A stretch of 64,000 nucleotides of DNA, from NCBI RefSeq assembly GCF_028281305.1, contig NZ_JANQKD010000080.1, positions 1 through 64,000 of the forward strand. Direction: 5' to 3'. Positions 32,437-41,316 of the stretch are shown here, piece after piece. The notes beneath the pieces were generated by a model, which saw nothing but the letters and a program-made list of their open reading frames with translations, was not told the DNA's origin and ran no database searches. The stretch is from Pelagibius sp. (GTDB lineage: Bacteria; Pseudomonadota; Alphaproteobacteria; Kiloniellales; Kiloniellaceae). Position 1 is the stretch's first letter. Every line of letters starts with the position of its first letter. The translations under genes were made by a program, and so were the position numbers.

Positions 32437-32850
32437 CTAGGCGTCTTCGGCAAGGATCTCGATGATGCGATCTGTATTCACCGGTTTCCGCAGCAGGTGG
32501 AGTCCAGCGCTCCGAACCGCATTCGCGACCTCCGACGAACTATCGCCTGTGATGATCAACGCCCTGATCTGGTCGCCGACGGCGTTGCGGACGGCCTTGG
32601 TGGCGACAAGCCCGTCTTCCTGCCGTGTGAACCAGTAGTCCGCGATGATCCAGGTCGGAGTCGCACCCTGCTCGCGCAGATGCGCGACGGCCTCTGCGCT
32701 GGTGTTGCCAACGACAACCTGGGCCCCCAGGCGCTGCAGCATGCGCTGGGTTGCCCGCCGGACGAGGTCGTCATCCTCGAACAAGACGATGGTTTCGCCG
32801 CCGAGCGGCGGGTCGGCTTTGTTTCCAGCACTGTCCGCAGCCTTTGTCAT
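32437..32850 (-). CDS. Single-domain response regulator (receiver only)
   Basis: Protein of 137 residues consisting of one receiver domain. Key residues are present: acidic cluster LFEDDDL (~residue 30), phospho-Asp in IIADYWF (~76), Thr in ALIITGD (~104), and Lys in LLRKPV (~125). It has no output domain, so it probably passes the phosphate or regulates by binding. The sequence ADYWF resembles the receiver domains fused to NahK-type kinases. ATG at 32850 is used, since longer frames have no domain content. Together with the kinase and NarL-type regulator it may form one pathway. Confidence 0.85.
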   Translation of the reverse strand: MTKAADSAGNKADPPLGGETIVLFEDDDLVRRATQRMLQRLGAQVVVGNTSAEAVAHLREQGATPTWIIADYWFTRQEDGLVATKAVRNAVGDQIRALIITGDSSSEVANAVRSAGLHLLRKPVNTDRIIEILAEDA

Positions 32851-33103
32851 CGGCCTACCCCAACGATCTGGAGCCCGTCTGTCAATTGGTTGATTTCTGT
32901 TCCCTATTTTGCAACGCATGGCGGTGGTCGACAGATTGCCGCCCGGCCTTGCATCCGGCGCTGCATTGGACCTTGCGGTGGGGCGGCGCATCGGCCAAAT
33001 GGGAGCGGCGGCCGGTTCCGCCGGGCCGGGGACCTGGTGGAGGCTCCGGCCGCAGGGAAGGGGCAGCAAGGGCAACAGAACGGGAGGGAACGAAAGGGGC
33101 GCG

Positions 33104-33463
33104 ATGATCACGATCTACGGACTGAAGAACTGCGACAGCTGCCGCAAGGCGAAGGCCTGGCTGGAATCCGACCATGACGCGGTGCGTCTGCACGATCTGC
33201 GCGATGACGGCGTCCCGGCCGCGGAACTGGAAGACTGGCTTGCCCGTCTGGGCTGGGAACGCCTGTTGAACCGCCGCAGCACCACTTGGCGCGGCCTGCC
33301 CCCGGAAGAGAAGGAGGGGTTGGACGGCCCGGCCGCTGAACGGCTGATGCGGGCTCATCCGACCCTGATCAAGCGTCCCGTCATTCGCGTCGGTGAGCAC
33401 TTGGTCGTGGGCTTTTCGGCCACCGAACAGGCAGCGTTGCGGGAGGTTCTGGCCGGGCCCTGA
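33104..33463 (+). CDS. ArsC/Spx/MgsR family protein (YffB-like)
   Basis: Thioredoxin-fold protein of 119 residues. It begins MITIYGLKNCDSCRKAKAWLE with a CxxC at residues ~10-13, like the YffB branch, and keeps LNRRSTTWRGL and HPTLIKRPVI, typical of the ArsC/Spx family. It may be a glutathione-dependent thiol reductase; arsenate reduction is less likely, because no ars genes are nearby. The start is the ATG at 33104. Confidence 0.88.
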   Translation: MITIYGLKNCDSCRKAKAWLESDHDAVRLHDLRDDGVPAAELEDWLARLGWERLLNRRSTTWRGLPPEEKEGLDGPAAERLMRAHPTLIKRPVIRVGEHLVVGFSATEQAALREVLAGP

Positions 33464-33679
33464 GGGTCTTCGGGGCAGCCTCCTGTCGGGCCGGTCTGCC
33501 GGGCGCTGTCGGATCGGTGCGGGGCTGGCCGGGCTGCGGAAGCCGTTCCCGAGTGCTCTGGCAATTCGCCCGTCCGCGCCGGGCTTTTGGCGTTTTTCCG
33601 ATAGCGTGCCCGCGCTGCCCCCGGCATAAGCTGAAGGCAGTCGGCGTCGAGGGTTGCCGGGAAAACGACGGGATCGGTC

Positions 33680-34963
33680 ATGTTCGCTGCTGTTCGCTCC
33701 GCCTGGGCGCTCTTCGTCGGTCTTGGCATGATCATGCTGGGCAACGGCCTGCAGTCTTCGCTTCTGGGCATCCGTGCCTCGGCGGAGAACTTCGGGACCG
33801 AGACCACCGGTCTCGTCATGTCCGGCTACTTCGTCGGCTTTCTGGCCGGCGCCCTGGTTACGCCGCGGGCGGTTGGCAACGTCGGTCACGTGCGGGTCTT
33901 CGCGGCCCTGGCCTCGACCGCCTCGACGGCGGCGCTGGTGCACGCGGTCTTTGTCGACCCCTGGATCTGGACCGTCATGCGGTTCCTCACCGGGTTCTGC
34001 TACGCCGGTCTCTACATCGTGGCCGAATCCTGGCTGAACGACCGTTCGACCAACGAGACCCGAGGGTCGATGCTGTCGGTCTATATGCTGGTGGTGCTGG
34101 GCGGTATCGCCGGCGGGCAGTTCCTGCTGAACCTCTCCGACCCCAACAGCTTCGTCCTCTTCGTTCTGGCGTCGGTGCTGGTGTCTCTGGCGCTTGTGCC
34201 GATTTCGGTCTCGGTGGGGCCGGCGCCGGATTTCACCGCTCCCAACCCGGTCGGCATCCGGGCGCTCTACCGGGCCTCGCCTCTGGGCGTTGTCGGCTCC
34301 CTGGGCACCGGCGTCGCCAACGGCGCGATTTTCGGCATGGGTGCGGTCTATGCCAGCCTGGCCGGGCTTGAGATCTCCGAGATCGCCTTTTTCGTCAGCA
34401 TGCTGATCTTCGGCGGCATGGCCTTTCAGTGGCCCATCGGCCGCCTCTCCGACAAGCTGGACCGCCGCCGCGTTCTGGCAGCCGTAACCTTCTCAGCCGC
34501 GCTCGTCGGCCTTGCTGCACCGCTGTTTTCCGGCGACAACCGCATCGGGCTCTATGCCGTCGCCTTTCTTCTCGGCGGCATGAGCTTTCCCATGTATTCG
34601 CTCTGCCTGGCCCACACCAACGACTTCCTGACGCCCAAGCAGATGGTCGCCGCCAGCGGCAGCCTGATGCTGGTCAACGGAAGCGGCGCCATTTTCGGCC
34701 CGCTGGTGGTCTCGCAGCTTATGGGCCGGGTCGGCCCGGACGGGTTCTTCACCTTCGTCGGCATTGTCCACGCCGCCATCGGGGTCTTCGCCATCTACCG
34801 CATGATCCGGCGGGCGGCGGTGCCGGTGGACGAGCAGGGGCCCAGCGTGCCGGTGACCACCTCCATGAACGCGGCCACGGCGACGCTGCCTCTTGATGCC
34901 TTCCGCGATCACCGCGACCGCGATCTCGCCGCCATGACCACCGGCCGGGGCCGCCGACGCTAA
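33680..34963 (+). CDS. MFS transporter (YcaD-like)
   Basis: Inner-membrane transporter of 427 residues with about 12 helices. The N-terminus (SAWALFVGLGMIMLGNGLQSSLLGIRA) and the stretch TGFCYAGLYIVAESWLNDRSTNETRG match the YcaD subgroup of MFS, whose substrates are unknown. The loop GRLSDKLDRRRVL around residue 255 is the usual cytoplasmic motif. The C-terminal ~40 residues are polar and Arg/Asp-rich. Single gene, followed by 219 bp of A+T-rich DNA. Confidence 0.9.
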   Translation: MFAAVRSAWALFVGLGMIMLGNGLQSSLLGIRASAENFGTETTGLVMSGYFVGFLAGALVTPRAVGNVGHVRVFAALASTASTAALVHAVFVDPWIWTVMRFLTGFCYAGLYIVAESWLNDRSTNETRGSMLSVYMLVVLGGIAGGQFLLNLSDPNSFVLFVLASVLVSLALVPISVSVGPAPDFTAPNPVGIRALYRASPLGVVGSLGTGVANGAIFGMGAVYASLAGLEISEIAFFVSMLIFGGMAFQWPIGRLSDKLDRRRVLAAVTFSAALVGLAAPLFSGDNRIGLYAVAFLLGGMSFPMYSLCLAHTNDFLTPKQMVAASGSLMLVNGSGAIFGPLVVSQLMGRVGPDGFFTFVGIVHAAIGVFAIYRMIRRAAVPVDEQGPSVPVTTSMNAATATLPLDAFRDHRDRDLAAMTTGRGRRR

Positions 34964-35100
34964 ACCCCAGTCGCAGTCGATGGGTTTGGCTGCGGCCACG
35001 CATTGCCGAAAAAGCCCGCTAATAAGGCAAATTTTACCAACAGGCGTCATACTTTGGTCGCCTTCGCATCCGCGAATTCGCACTTGCGAAAAAGGGCCTG

Positions 35101-35141
35101 TTCCACTAAAGTGGAAGGAATAAAGTTACCAAAAAATGGTA
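35101..35141 (+). promoter_or_regulatory. Two adjacent inverted repeats in an A+T-rich promoter region
   Basis: TTCCACT-AA-AGTGGAA (35101-35116) and TACCA-AAAAA-TGGTA (35127-35141) lie 42-82 bp upstream of the hydratase start, in the most A+T-rich 80 bp of the neighbourhood (ending in TAATATTATTT). They look like operators of one or two regulators. Confidence 0.55.
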
Positions 35142-35182
35142 GCATAAGTAATATTATTTCATTGGCAGAGGTTCAGAGTCTG

Positions 35183-35653
35183 ATGCGCGAGAAGCACGGC
35201 TACTTCATCGAAGACCTGTCGCCGAAGATGACGGCGGTGTTCGCCAAGACGGTGACCGAGGCCGATATCACGATGTTTGCCGGTATTTCCGGGGACACCA
35301 ACCCGGTTCACCTGGACGAAAGCTTTGCCGAGAAGACGATGTTTTCCGGCAGGATCGCCCACGGCATGCTGTCGGCAAGCTTCATCTCGACGGTGTTCGG
35401 AACCCGTCTGCCGGGCCCGGGCTGCATCTACCTGCGCCAGGACCTGCGCTTCAAGGCGCCGGTCAAGGTGGGCGATACGGTTGAAGCCCGTGTGACGGTG
35501 CGGGAGATTCAGTCTGAAAAGAAGCGGGTCATCTTCGACACCGTCTGCACGGTCGGCGATACGGTGGTTCTGGAGGGGGAGGCGACCTTGATGGTGGCCA
35601 GCCGCAAGGACCTGCCCGAGGCCGAACCCGAGGAGACCCAGGCAGCCGAGTAA
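35183..35653 (+). CDS. MaoC family (R)-specific enoyl-CoA hydratase (PhaJ-like)
   Basis: Hot-dog fold hydratase of 156 residues that hydrates trans-2-enoyl-CoA to (R)-3-hydroxyacyl-CoA, linking fatty-acid oxidation with polyhydroxyalkanoate synthesis. The hydratase-2 motif is intact: FAGISGDTNPVHLDESFAEKTMFSGRIAHGM, with the catalytic Asp and His. Length matches PhaJ (~150). I start it at the ATG at 35183; a TTG 21 nt upstream is possible. The C-terminal tail is Glu/Pro-rich and runs into a 15-bp tandem repeat that contains its stop codon. No pha synthesis gene is in the window. Confidence 0.88.
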   Translation: MREKHGYFIEDLSPKMTAVFAKTVTEADITMFAGISGDTNPVHLDESFAEKTMFSGRIAHGMLSASFISTVFGTRLPGPGCIYLRQDLRFKAPVKVGDTVEARVTVREIQSEKKRVIFDTVCTVGDTVVLEGEATLMVASRKDLPEAEPEETQAAE

Positions 35654-35675
35654 GAGGCGGCCGAGTAAGAGGCGG
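35646..35675 (+). repeat. 15-bp tandem repeat over the hydratase stop codon
   Basis: Two exact units CCGAGTAAGAGGCGG (35646-35660, 35661-35675) followed by a diverged CCACGTAAG. Each unit carries an in-frame TAA, so the duplication repeats the stop codon. Confidence 0.9.
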
Positions 35676-36019
35676 CCACGTAAGCGCCTTCAGCCGGATT
35701 GCCGCCGGCCCGGGTCAGTCCGCAGTTTCCAGACCAAACTCAGAGGCCCAGGCCGGTTCCTAGGCCTTGGGGCGAGGCGGCGCGCGGCGCGTTCCGCGGC
35801 CTGTTCACTAAAGCCTCCGCGCGCTATCTTCGCCGCGCGACGGTAAATCGGCTGGACTGGCCGCAGATTTGCGTTTAGTTCCCGATCCTGCCGTTTGCGT
35901 CGTCCGGCGGCGGTAAGCCGCGTCAATCCAACCCCGGCCCCTGTAGATTTCCGAGTCCTTCGACCACCCTTTCCGGCACCGCAAAGCTTCTCGAAAAAAG
36001 GCGTCAGTCCGGCCTGCTC
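35654..36019. other. Intergenic stretch upstream of ribF
   Basis: 366 bp without a convincing gene. I looked for an FMN riboswitch, since ribF follows, and did not see its conserved core. The GC-rich middle has several short self-complementary words (for example GCGCGCGGCGCG) but no clear terminator. Confidence 0.4.
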
Positions 36020-36982
36020 ATGGCGATTTTCCGACACAGCTCAGAGATTTCCGACGAGGCCCGGGGCAGCGTCGTGGTGATCGGCAACTTTGACGGGGTG
36101 CACCGCGGTCACCAGACGCTTTTGTCGGACGCCGGCGACCAGGCGGCGGCGTTGTCCTGTCCTCTGGCGGTTCTCACCTTCGAGCCGCACCCGCGGTCCG
36201 TCTTTGCGCCGGACCAGCCGCCCTTCCGTCTCACTTCCCTGCGGTCCAAGGCCCACGCCCTGCAGGAGCAGGGGGTCGATCACCTCTTCGTGCTGCACTT
36301 CGACAAGGCGTTCTCCCTGCGGCCGGCCGTGGCTTTCGTGGAGCAGGTGCTGGTGGCGGATCTGGCCGCCCGGCACGTCGTGGTCGGCTGGGACTTCTGC
36401 TTCGGCCACAAGCGCCAGGGCAACGTCGCGCTGCTGAAATCGATGGGCGCCAAGCTCGGCTTCGGCGTCACGGCGGTCGATCCGGTCATGACCCATGGGG
36501 GGGCGGTCTATTCCTCCTCCATCATCCGCCAGCACCTGCGGGACGGTGCTCCGCGCCGGGCCGCCGAGCTGCTCGGCCGGCCCTGGGAGATCGAGGGGCG
36601 GGTGGAGAAGGGCGATCAGCGCGGCCGCACGATCGGGTTTCCCACCGCGAACCTCGCCCTCGGCGACTATCTCTGCCCGGCACTGGGGGTCTATGCGGTC
36701 TATGCTGGCCGCGATCCGGGGGTGGAACACGGTGCGGAAACCCAGTGGATTCCGGCCGTTGCCAACCTCGGCCGGCGTCCCACGGTGGCCGGCGAGGACC
36801 TGCGTCTGGAGGTTCACCTCTTCGACCAGGATGCCGATCTCTACGGCGAAACCCTGCGGGTCCGCTTTATCGACTACCTGCGCCCGGAAAAGAAGTTTGA
36901 CGGGCTTGACGCTTTGCGGGCACAAATCGCCCTCGATTGCGATCAGGCCCGCGCGGTCCTGGGGCAGATCGGCCCGAACTGA
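36020..36982 (+). CDS. ribF: Bifunctional riboflavin kinase/FAD synthetase
   Basis: Makes FMN and FAD from riboflavin. The 320-residue protein has the N-terminal adenylyltransferase (GNFDGVHRGHQTLL near residue 20, with the nucleotidyltransferase HxGH-like motif; VVGWDFCFGHKRQGN) and the C-terminal flavokinase (GDQRGRTIGFPTANLAL near residue 195 and RPTVAGEDLRLEVHLFD). It precedes ileS and lspA, an order conserved in many proteobacteria. Confidence 0.96.
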   Translation: MAIFRHSSEISDEARGSVVVIGNFDGVHRGHQTLLSDAGDQAAALSCPLAVLTFEPHPRSVFAPDQPPFRLTSLRSKAHALQEQGVDHLFVLHFDKAFSLRPAVAFVEQVLVADLAARHVVVGWDFCFGHKRQGNVALLKSMGAKLGFGVTAVDPVMTHGGAVYSSSIIRQHLRDGAPRRAAELLGRPWEIEGRVEKGDQRGRTIGFPTANLALGDYLCPALGVYAVYAGRDPGVEHGAETQWIPAVANLGRRPTVAGEDLRLEVHLFDQDADLYGETLRVRFIDYLRPEKKFDGLDALRAQIALDCDQARAVLGQIGPN

Positions 36983-37108
36983 CCGCGGGCCGCCCTGGCC
37001 GGAGCCCCATCCCAGCGCCAGACGCTGCAGGCGGGCCGCATACCGATTGGCCCGGAGGCGCGGCGCGCCGGCAGCCTGGGCCTGGAACCGACGAAGAAGA
37101 AGCACGCG

Positions 37109-39970
37109 ATGAGCGTTGATTACCGACCGACAGTCTTTTTGCCGAAGACCGACTTTCCCATGCGCGCGGGCCTGGCCAAGAAAGAGCCGGAGACCCTGGC
37201 GCGTTGGCAGGAGATGGACCTCTTCGAGCAACAGCGCAAGCAGTCCGAGGGGCGGGAGAAGTTCATCCTCCACGACGGTCCTCCCTATGCCAACGGCCAT
37301 CTCCATATCGGCCACGCGCTCAACAAGATCCTGAAGGATGTCATCAACCGGGCCCATCAGATGCTGGGCAAGGACGCGCACTACGTGCCCGGCTGGGACT
37401 GCCACGGCCTGCCCATCGAGTGGAAGATCGAAGAGCAGTACCGCGCCGCCGGGAAGGACAAGGACAGCGTCCCGGCGCTGGAGTTCCGACGCGAGTGCCG
37501 CGACTTCGCCGACAAGTGGGTGAAGGTGCAGACCGAGGAGTTCAAGCGCCTCGGCGTTCTGGGCGACTTCGAGCGGCCCTATCTGACCATGTCCTTCGAT
37601 GCCGAGGCGCAGATCGTCCGGGAGATCGGCAAGTTCCTGCAGAACGGCGGCATCTACAAGGGCTCGCGCCCGGTGCTCTGGTCGGTGGTGGAACGCACGG
37701 CCCTGGCCGATGCTGAGGTCGAGTACCACGACCACGTCTCGCAGACGATCTGGGTGCGCTTCCCGGTGGTGCGGAGCGAGACGCCGCTGCTGGAGGGTGC
37801 CAGCGTCCTGATCTGGACCACCACGCCCTGGACCATCCCCGGCAACCGCGCCGTCGCTTTCGGCGAGGAGATCGCCTACGGCGTATGGCAGGTCGAAGCC
37901 CTGGGCGAGGACAGTCATGCCCAGCTCGGCGAGAAGCTGGTGCTGGCCAAGGATCTGGCGGAAACCGTCAAGGCCGATGCGAAGATCGAGTCCTGGAAGC
38001 ATCTGGGCGATCTCTCGCCCGCAGACCTGACCGGCGCGCTCTGCGCTCACCCCTGGCGCGGTTTCGCGCCTGCGGCCGGCGGCTACGACTTCGACGTTCC
38101 GGTGCTGGCCGGGGAGTTCGTCACCACAGAGCAGGGCACGGGCTTCGTCCACATCGCGCCCGGGCACGGCGCCGACGACTGGGCGCTCGGCCTGCAGCAC
38201 GGCATCGAGATCCCCCAGACCGTCGATGGCACCGGCGTCTTCTACGACCACGTGCCTCTGGTCGGCGGCGCCGTGGTCTATGACGAGAACGGCAAGCCTG
38301 GCGACGCCAACGGGCGCGTCATCGCGGCCCTGGCCGAAGCGGGCCGGCTGCTGCACCGGGGCAGGCTGAAGCACAGCTACCCCCATTCCTGGCGCTCCAA
38401 GGCGCCGCTGATCTTCCGCAATACCCCGCAGTGGTTCATCTCCATGGAGACCAACGAGCTGCGGGAAAAGGCGCTGAAGGCGATCGACGAGACCCGCTTC
38501 GTGCCGGTGACCGGCCGCAACCGCCTGCGCTCCATGATCGAACAGCGCCCGGACTGGTGCATCTCGCGCCAGCGCCTCTGGGGCGTACCGCTGCCGATCT
38601 TCGTCGACAAGAAGACCGGCGAGCCGCTGCGCGACCCGGCGGTGATCGAACGGGTCGCCTCCGCTTTCGAAGAAGAGGGGGGCGACGCCTGGTTCTCCAG
38701 CGATCCGCAGCGCTTCCTCGGCAACGAGTACAAGGCCGAAGACTACGAGCAGATCACCGACGTGGTGGAGGTTTGGTTCGACTCCGGCTCCACCCACAGT
38801 TTTGTCCTGGAGGCGCGACCCGAACTGAAGTGGCCGGCCGACCTCTATCTCGAAGGCTCCGACCAGCACCGCGGCTGGTTCCACACCTCGCTGCTGGAAT
38901 CCGCCGGCACGCGCGGGCGCGCGCCCTATGACGCCGTGCTGACCCATGGCTTCATCCTGGAGGAGCAGGGCAAGGAGAAGATGTCGAAGTCGAAGGGCAA
39001 TGCTCTTTCCCCGCAGGACGTGGTGGACAACCAGGGCGCCGACATCCTGCGCCTCTGGGTGGTCGCCTCGAACTACGAGGAGGATCTGCGCTTCGGCCCG
39101 GAAATCCTGAAGTACCAGGGCGACGCCTATCGCCGTCTGCGCAACACCCTGCGCTTTCTACTCGGCAACCTCGACGGTTTCGAGGAGAGCGAGCGCCTGG
39201 ATGCCGCGGAGATGCCGGAGCTCGAGCGCTGGGTGCTGCATCGCCTGGCGGAGCTGGACCGCCAGGTCCGACGGAATGTGGAGGGCTTTCACTTCCACGC
39301 GCTCTACCAGGCGGTCTACACCTTCTGCGCCGTCGACCTTTCGGCCTTCTACTTCGATGTCCGCAAGGACGTGCTCTACTGCGACCGGCCGGACTCGCTG
39401 AGGCGGCGGGCCTGCCGCACGGTGCTGGACGAGGTGTTCTCCTGCCTCACCGCCTGGCTGGCGCCGATCCTGTGTTTCACCGCCGAGGAAGCCTGGTGGA
39501 CCCGCGGCAAGGGGCCTGAGGCCAGCGTTCATCTGCGCACCTTCCCGGAGGTGCCTGGCGAGTGGCTCGACGAGGATCTGGCGGCCAAGTGGTCCAAGGT
39601 GCGCGACCTGCGCCGGGTGATCACCGGCGCCTTGGAACTGGAACGCGCCGACAAACGCCTCGGCTCCAGCCTGCAAGCGCATCCGGAGGTCTTCGTCACC
39701 CGGCCGGACCTGCTGGCCGCCGTGGCCGGGGTCGACATGGCTGATATCGCCATCACCTCGGCGATTACGCTCACCGAGGGCGAAGGCCCCGCCGACGCCT
39801 TTCGCCTGGACGAGGTTGCCGGGGTTGCGGTGGCAGTGCGTTTGGCCGAGGGCAAGAAGTGCGAGCGCTGCTGGAAGGTGCTGCCGGAGGTGGGCAGCAT
39901 CCCCGAAGCGCCCGGCACCTGCCGGCGCTGCGCCGACGCCGTGCAATACCTCGGCGCCGCGGCGCAGTAG
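37109..39970 (+). CDS. ileS: Isoleucyl-tRNA synthetase
   Basis: Class I synthetase of 953 residues charging tRNA-Ile, with an editing domain. The HIGH signature is in NGHLHIGHALNKILKD (residue ~58), the editing domain has TTPWTIPGNRA, and KMSKSKGN lies near residue 620. A C-terminal zinc site CERCWK...CRRC is complete at the very end. This is the usual bacterial type 1 (mupirocin-sensitive-like) organisation. 24 bp separate it from lspA. Confidence 0.97.
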   Translation: MSVDYRPTVFLPKTDFPMRAGLAKKEPETLARWQEMDLFEQQRKQSEGREKFILHDGPPYANGHLHIGHALNKILKDVINRAHQMLGKDAHYVPGWDCHGLPIEWKIEEQYRAAGKDKDSVPALEFRRECRDFADKWVKVQTEEFKRLGVLGDFERPYLTMSFDAEAQIVREIGKFLQNGGIYKGSRPVLWSVVERTALADAEVEYHDHVSQTIWVRFPVVRSETPLLEGASVLIWTTTPWTIPGNRAVAFGEEIAYGVWQVEALGEDSHAQLGEKLVLAKDLAETVKADAKIESWKHLGDLSPADLTGALCAHPWRGFAPAAGGYDFDVPVLAGEFVTTEQGTGFVHIAPGHGADDWALGLQHGIEIPQTVDGTGVFYDHVPLVGGAVVYDENGKPGDANGRVIAALAEAGRLLHRGRLKHSYPHSWRSKAPLIFRNTPQWFISMETNELREKALKAIDETRFVPVTGRNRLRSMIEQRPDWCISRQRLWGVPLPIFVDKKTGEPLRDPAVIERVASAFEEEGGDAWFSSDPQRFLGNEYKAEDYEQITDVVEVWFDSGSTHSFVLEARPELKWPADLYLEGSDQHRGWFHTSLLESAGTRGRAPYDAVLTHGFILEEQGKEKMSKSKGNALSPQDVVDNQGADILRLWVVASNYEEDLRFGPEILKYQGDAYRRLRNTLRFLLGNLDGFEESERLDAAEMPELERWVLHRLAELDRQVRRNVEGFHFHALYQAVYTFCAVDLSAFYFDVRKDVLYCDRPDSLRRRACRTVLDEVFSCLTAWLAPILCFTAEEAWWTRGKGPEASVHLRTFPEVPGEWLDEDLAAKWSKVRDLRRVITGALELERADKRLGSSLQAHPEVFVTRPDLLAAVAGVDMADIAITSAITLTEGEGPADAFRLDEVAGVAVAVRLAEGKKCERCWKVLPEVGSIPEAPGTCRRCADAVQYLGAAAQ

Positions 39971-39994
39971 CGGACCGCAGGATTCACGGCGCCC

Positions 39995-40462
39995 ATGCAG
40001 CGGACCCTCGGCCTCGCGGCGGTCATTCTGGTACTGGACCAGATCACCAAGGCGGCGATCCTCGCCACCATGCCCGGCCCCGGCAGCGTCGTTGAGGTGA
40101 CCGGCTTCTTTAACCTGGTCCTGACCTACAACACCGGCGTCAGCTTCGGGCTGCTGCAGAACGACTCCCCCTGGGGCCCCTATCTGCTGTCCGGCCTGGC
40201 CCTCGCGGTGGTGGCTGCCCTGCTGGTCTGGGTCAAGCGCCAGCCGGTCGGCCTGCTGCCCTATGGGATCGGCCTCGTCGTCGGCGGCGCGATTGGCAAC
40301 GTCATCGACCGCATGCACCAGCCCGGCGTGGTCGACTTTCTGGACTTCCACTTGGCCGAGTTGCACTGGCCCGCGTTCAATGTTGCGGACAGTGCAATTG
40401 TGTGCGGTGCAGCGTTGATTGTTGTTGATGGCTTGTTCGAAATGGGCAGGAAGAGTAAATAG
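39995..40462 (+). CDS. lspA: Lipoprotein signal peptidase
   Basis: Inner-membrane aspartyl protease (signal peptidase II) of 155 residues that cleaves prolipoprotein signal peptides. Four membrane helices are visible; the two catalytic Asp are in GNVIDRMHQPGVVDF and FNVADSAIVCG. The N-terminal DQITKAAIL and YNTGVSFGLL segments are typical. The next gene encodes a lipoprotein that would be its substrate. Confidence 0.96.
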   Translation: MQRTLGLAAVILVLDQITKAAILATMPGPGSVVEVTGFFNLVLTYNTGVSFGLLQNDSPWGPYLLSGLALAVVAALLVWVKRQPVGLLPYGIGLVVGGAIGNVIDRMHQPGVVDFLDFHLAELHWPAFNVADSAIVCGAALIVVDGLFEMGRKSK

Positions 40463-40490
40463 GGGGCCGGGGTTAGGGAGGTAGTCAACG

Positions 40491-41069
40491 ATGGATCGAG
40501 CGATGACTTTCCGTTTACTTGTTGTCGGCAGTCTTATGCTGGGCTTGGCCGCCTGTGGCGGGTTCCGCGAGCAGCTGGGCCTGACCAAGCAGTCTCCTGA
40601 CGAATTCCGCGTGGTGTCCCGGGCGCCGTTGACCGTGCCGCCGGACTTTTCGCTGCGTCCGCCGGAGCCGGGCGCGCCGCGGCCGCAGGAAGGCACGCCG
40701 GCGCAGCAGGCCGAGCGGGCGGTCTTCCGCAATTCCGCCGGTCAGCCGACCGTGGTGACCCAGACCGCGATCAACCCCAACCGCTCCCCCGGCGAGCAGT
40801 CGCTGCTGAGTGCCGCAGGGGCGCAAAACGCCGAGCCTAATATTCGCCTTCTCGTTGATCGCGAAACCAATCAGATCAACGCAGAGTCTGAGCGATTCGT
40901 CGATCTGCTGGTCTTCTGGAACGACCAGGTGCCGGCCGGAACCATCGTCGATCCCCAGGCTGAGCTGCGCCGCCTGCAGGAAAACGCAGCCCTCGGCCAG
41001 CCGCCGACGACCGGCCCGACCCCGCAGATCGAGCGCCGCCGCCGGGCGCCCCTGGAGGGCATCTTTTAG
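40491..41069 (+). CDS. bamF: DUF3035 lipoprotein, BamF-like outer-membrane assembly subunit
   Basis: Lipoprotein of 192 residues. The lipobox LAAC is at residues 19-22 (Cys22), after LLVVGSLMLG. The body has the DUF3035 features: SPDEFRVVSRAPLTVPPDFSLRPPEPG and AQNAEPNIRLLVDRE. Alphaproteobacterial members were described as BamF, part of the Bam beta-barrel assembly complex; the symbol rests on that family knowledge. It sits behind lspA and ahead of two M16 peptidase genes, a conserved alphaproteobacterial order. Confidence 0.85.
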   Translation: MDRAMTFRLLVVGSLMLGLAACGGFREQLGLTKQSPDEFRVVSRAPLTVPPDFSLRPPEPGAPRPQEGTPAQQAERAVFRNSAGQPTVVTQTAINPNRSPGEQSLLSAAGAQNAEPNIRLLVDRETNQINAESERFVDLLVFWNDQVPAGTIVDPQAELRRLQENAALGQPPTTGPTPQIERRRRAPLEGIF

Positions 41070-41316
41070 GGAAGGCTTTTTTTAAGCCCTGCTTCCCAGA
41101 CTGTTGGCTTACGGCGGGCACAGGCGGTCATCAGGAGGCCGGCTCCAAGGGCCGGTCAGCGGATGGGTGGCCTCCGAAGGGGGTTTCTGAACGGTTTTGT
41201 GACCGAAAGTTCATGTCCGCAGGCGGTGCCGCTGCTTGCGGGCCTCTGCTTGCGCGCCATATAGAAGCTCATGACGGTCCGTTCCAGGCTCGCCATCAGA
41301 TGAGGGGCATGCGCTC

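Noticed and set aside
33104-33463. Arsenate reductase
   Set aside because: The CxxC start and YffB-like sequence, with no arsenic genes around, make a general thiol reductase role more likely.
35654-36019. FMN riboswitch before ribF
   Set aside because: The conserved core sequence of that riboswitch was not seen.
36041-38947. A 968-codon open frame on the minus strand across ribF and ileS
   Set aside because: It lies opposite two well-defined essential genes. Long antisense frames are expected in DNA of this G+C, and its composition (Gly/Ala/Arg/Gln) has no domain.
41069-41108. Intrinsic terminator after bamF
   Set aside because: The GGCTT/AAGCC and GGGAAG/CTTCCC stems are real but the T-run lies inside the loop rather than after the stem.
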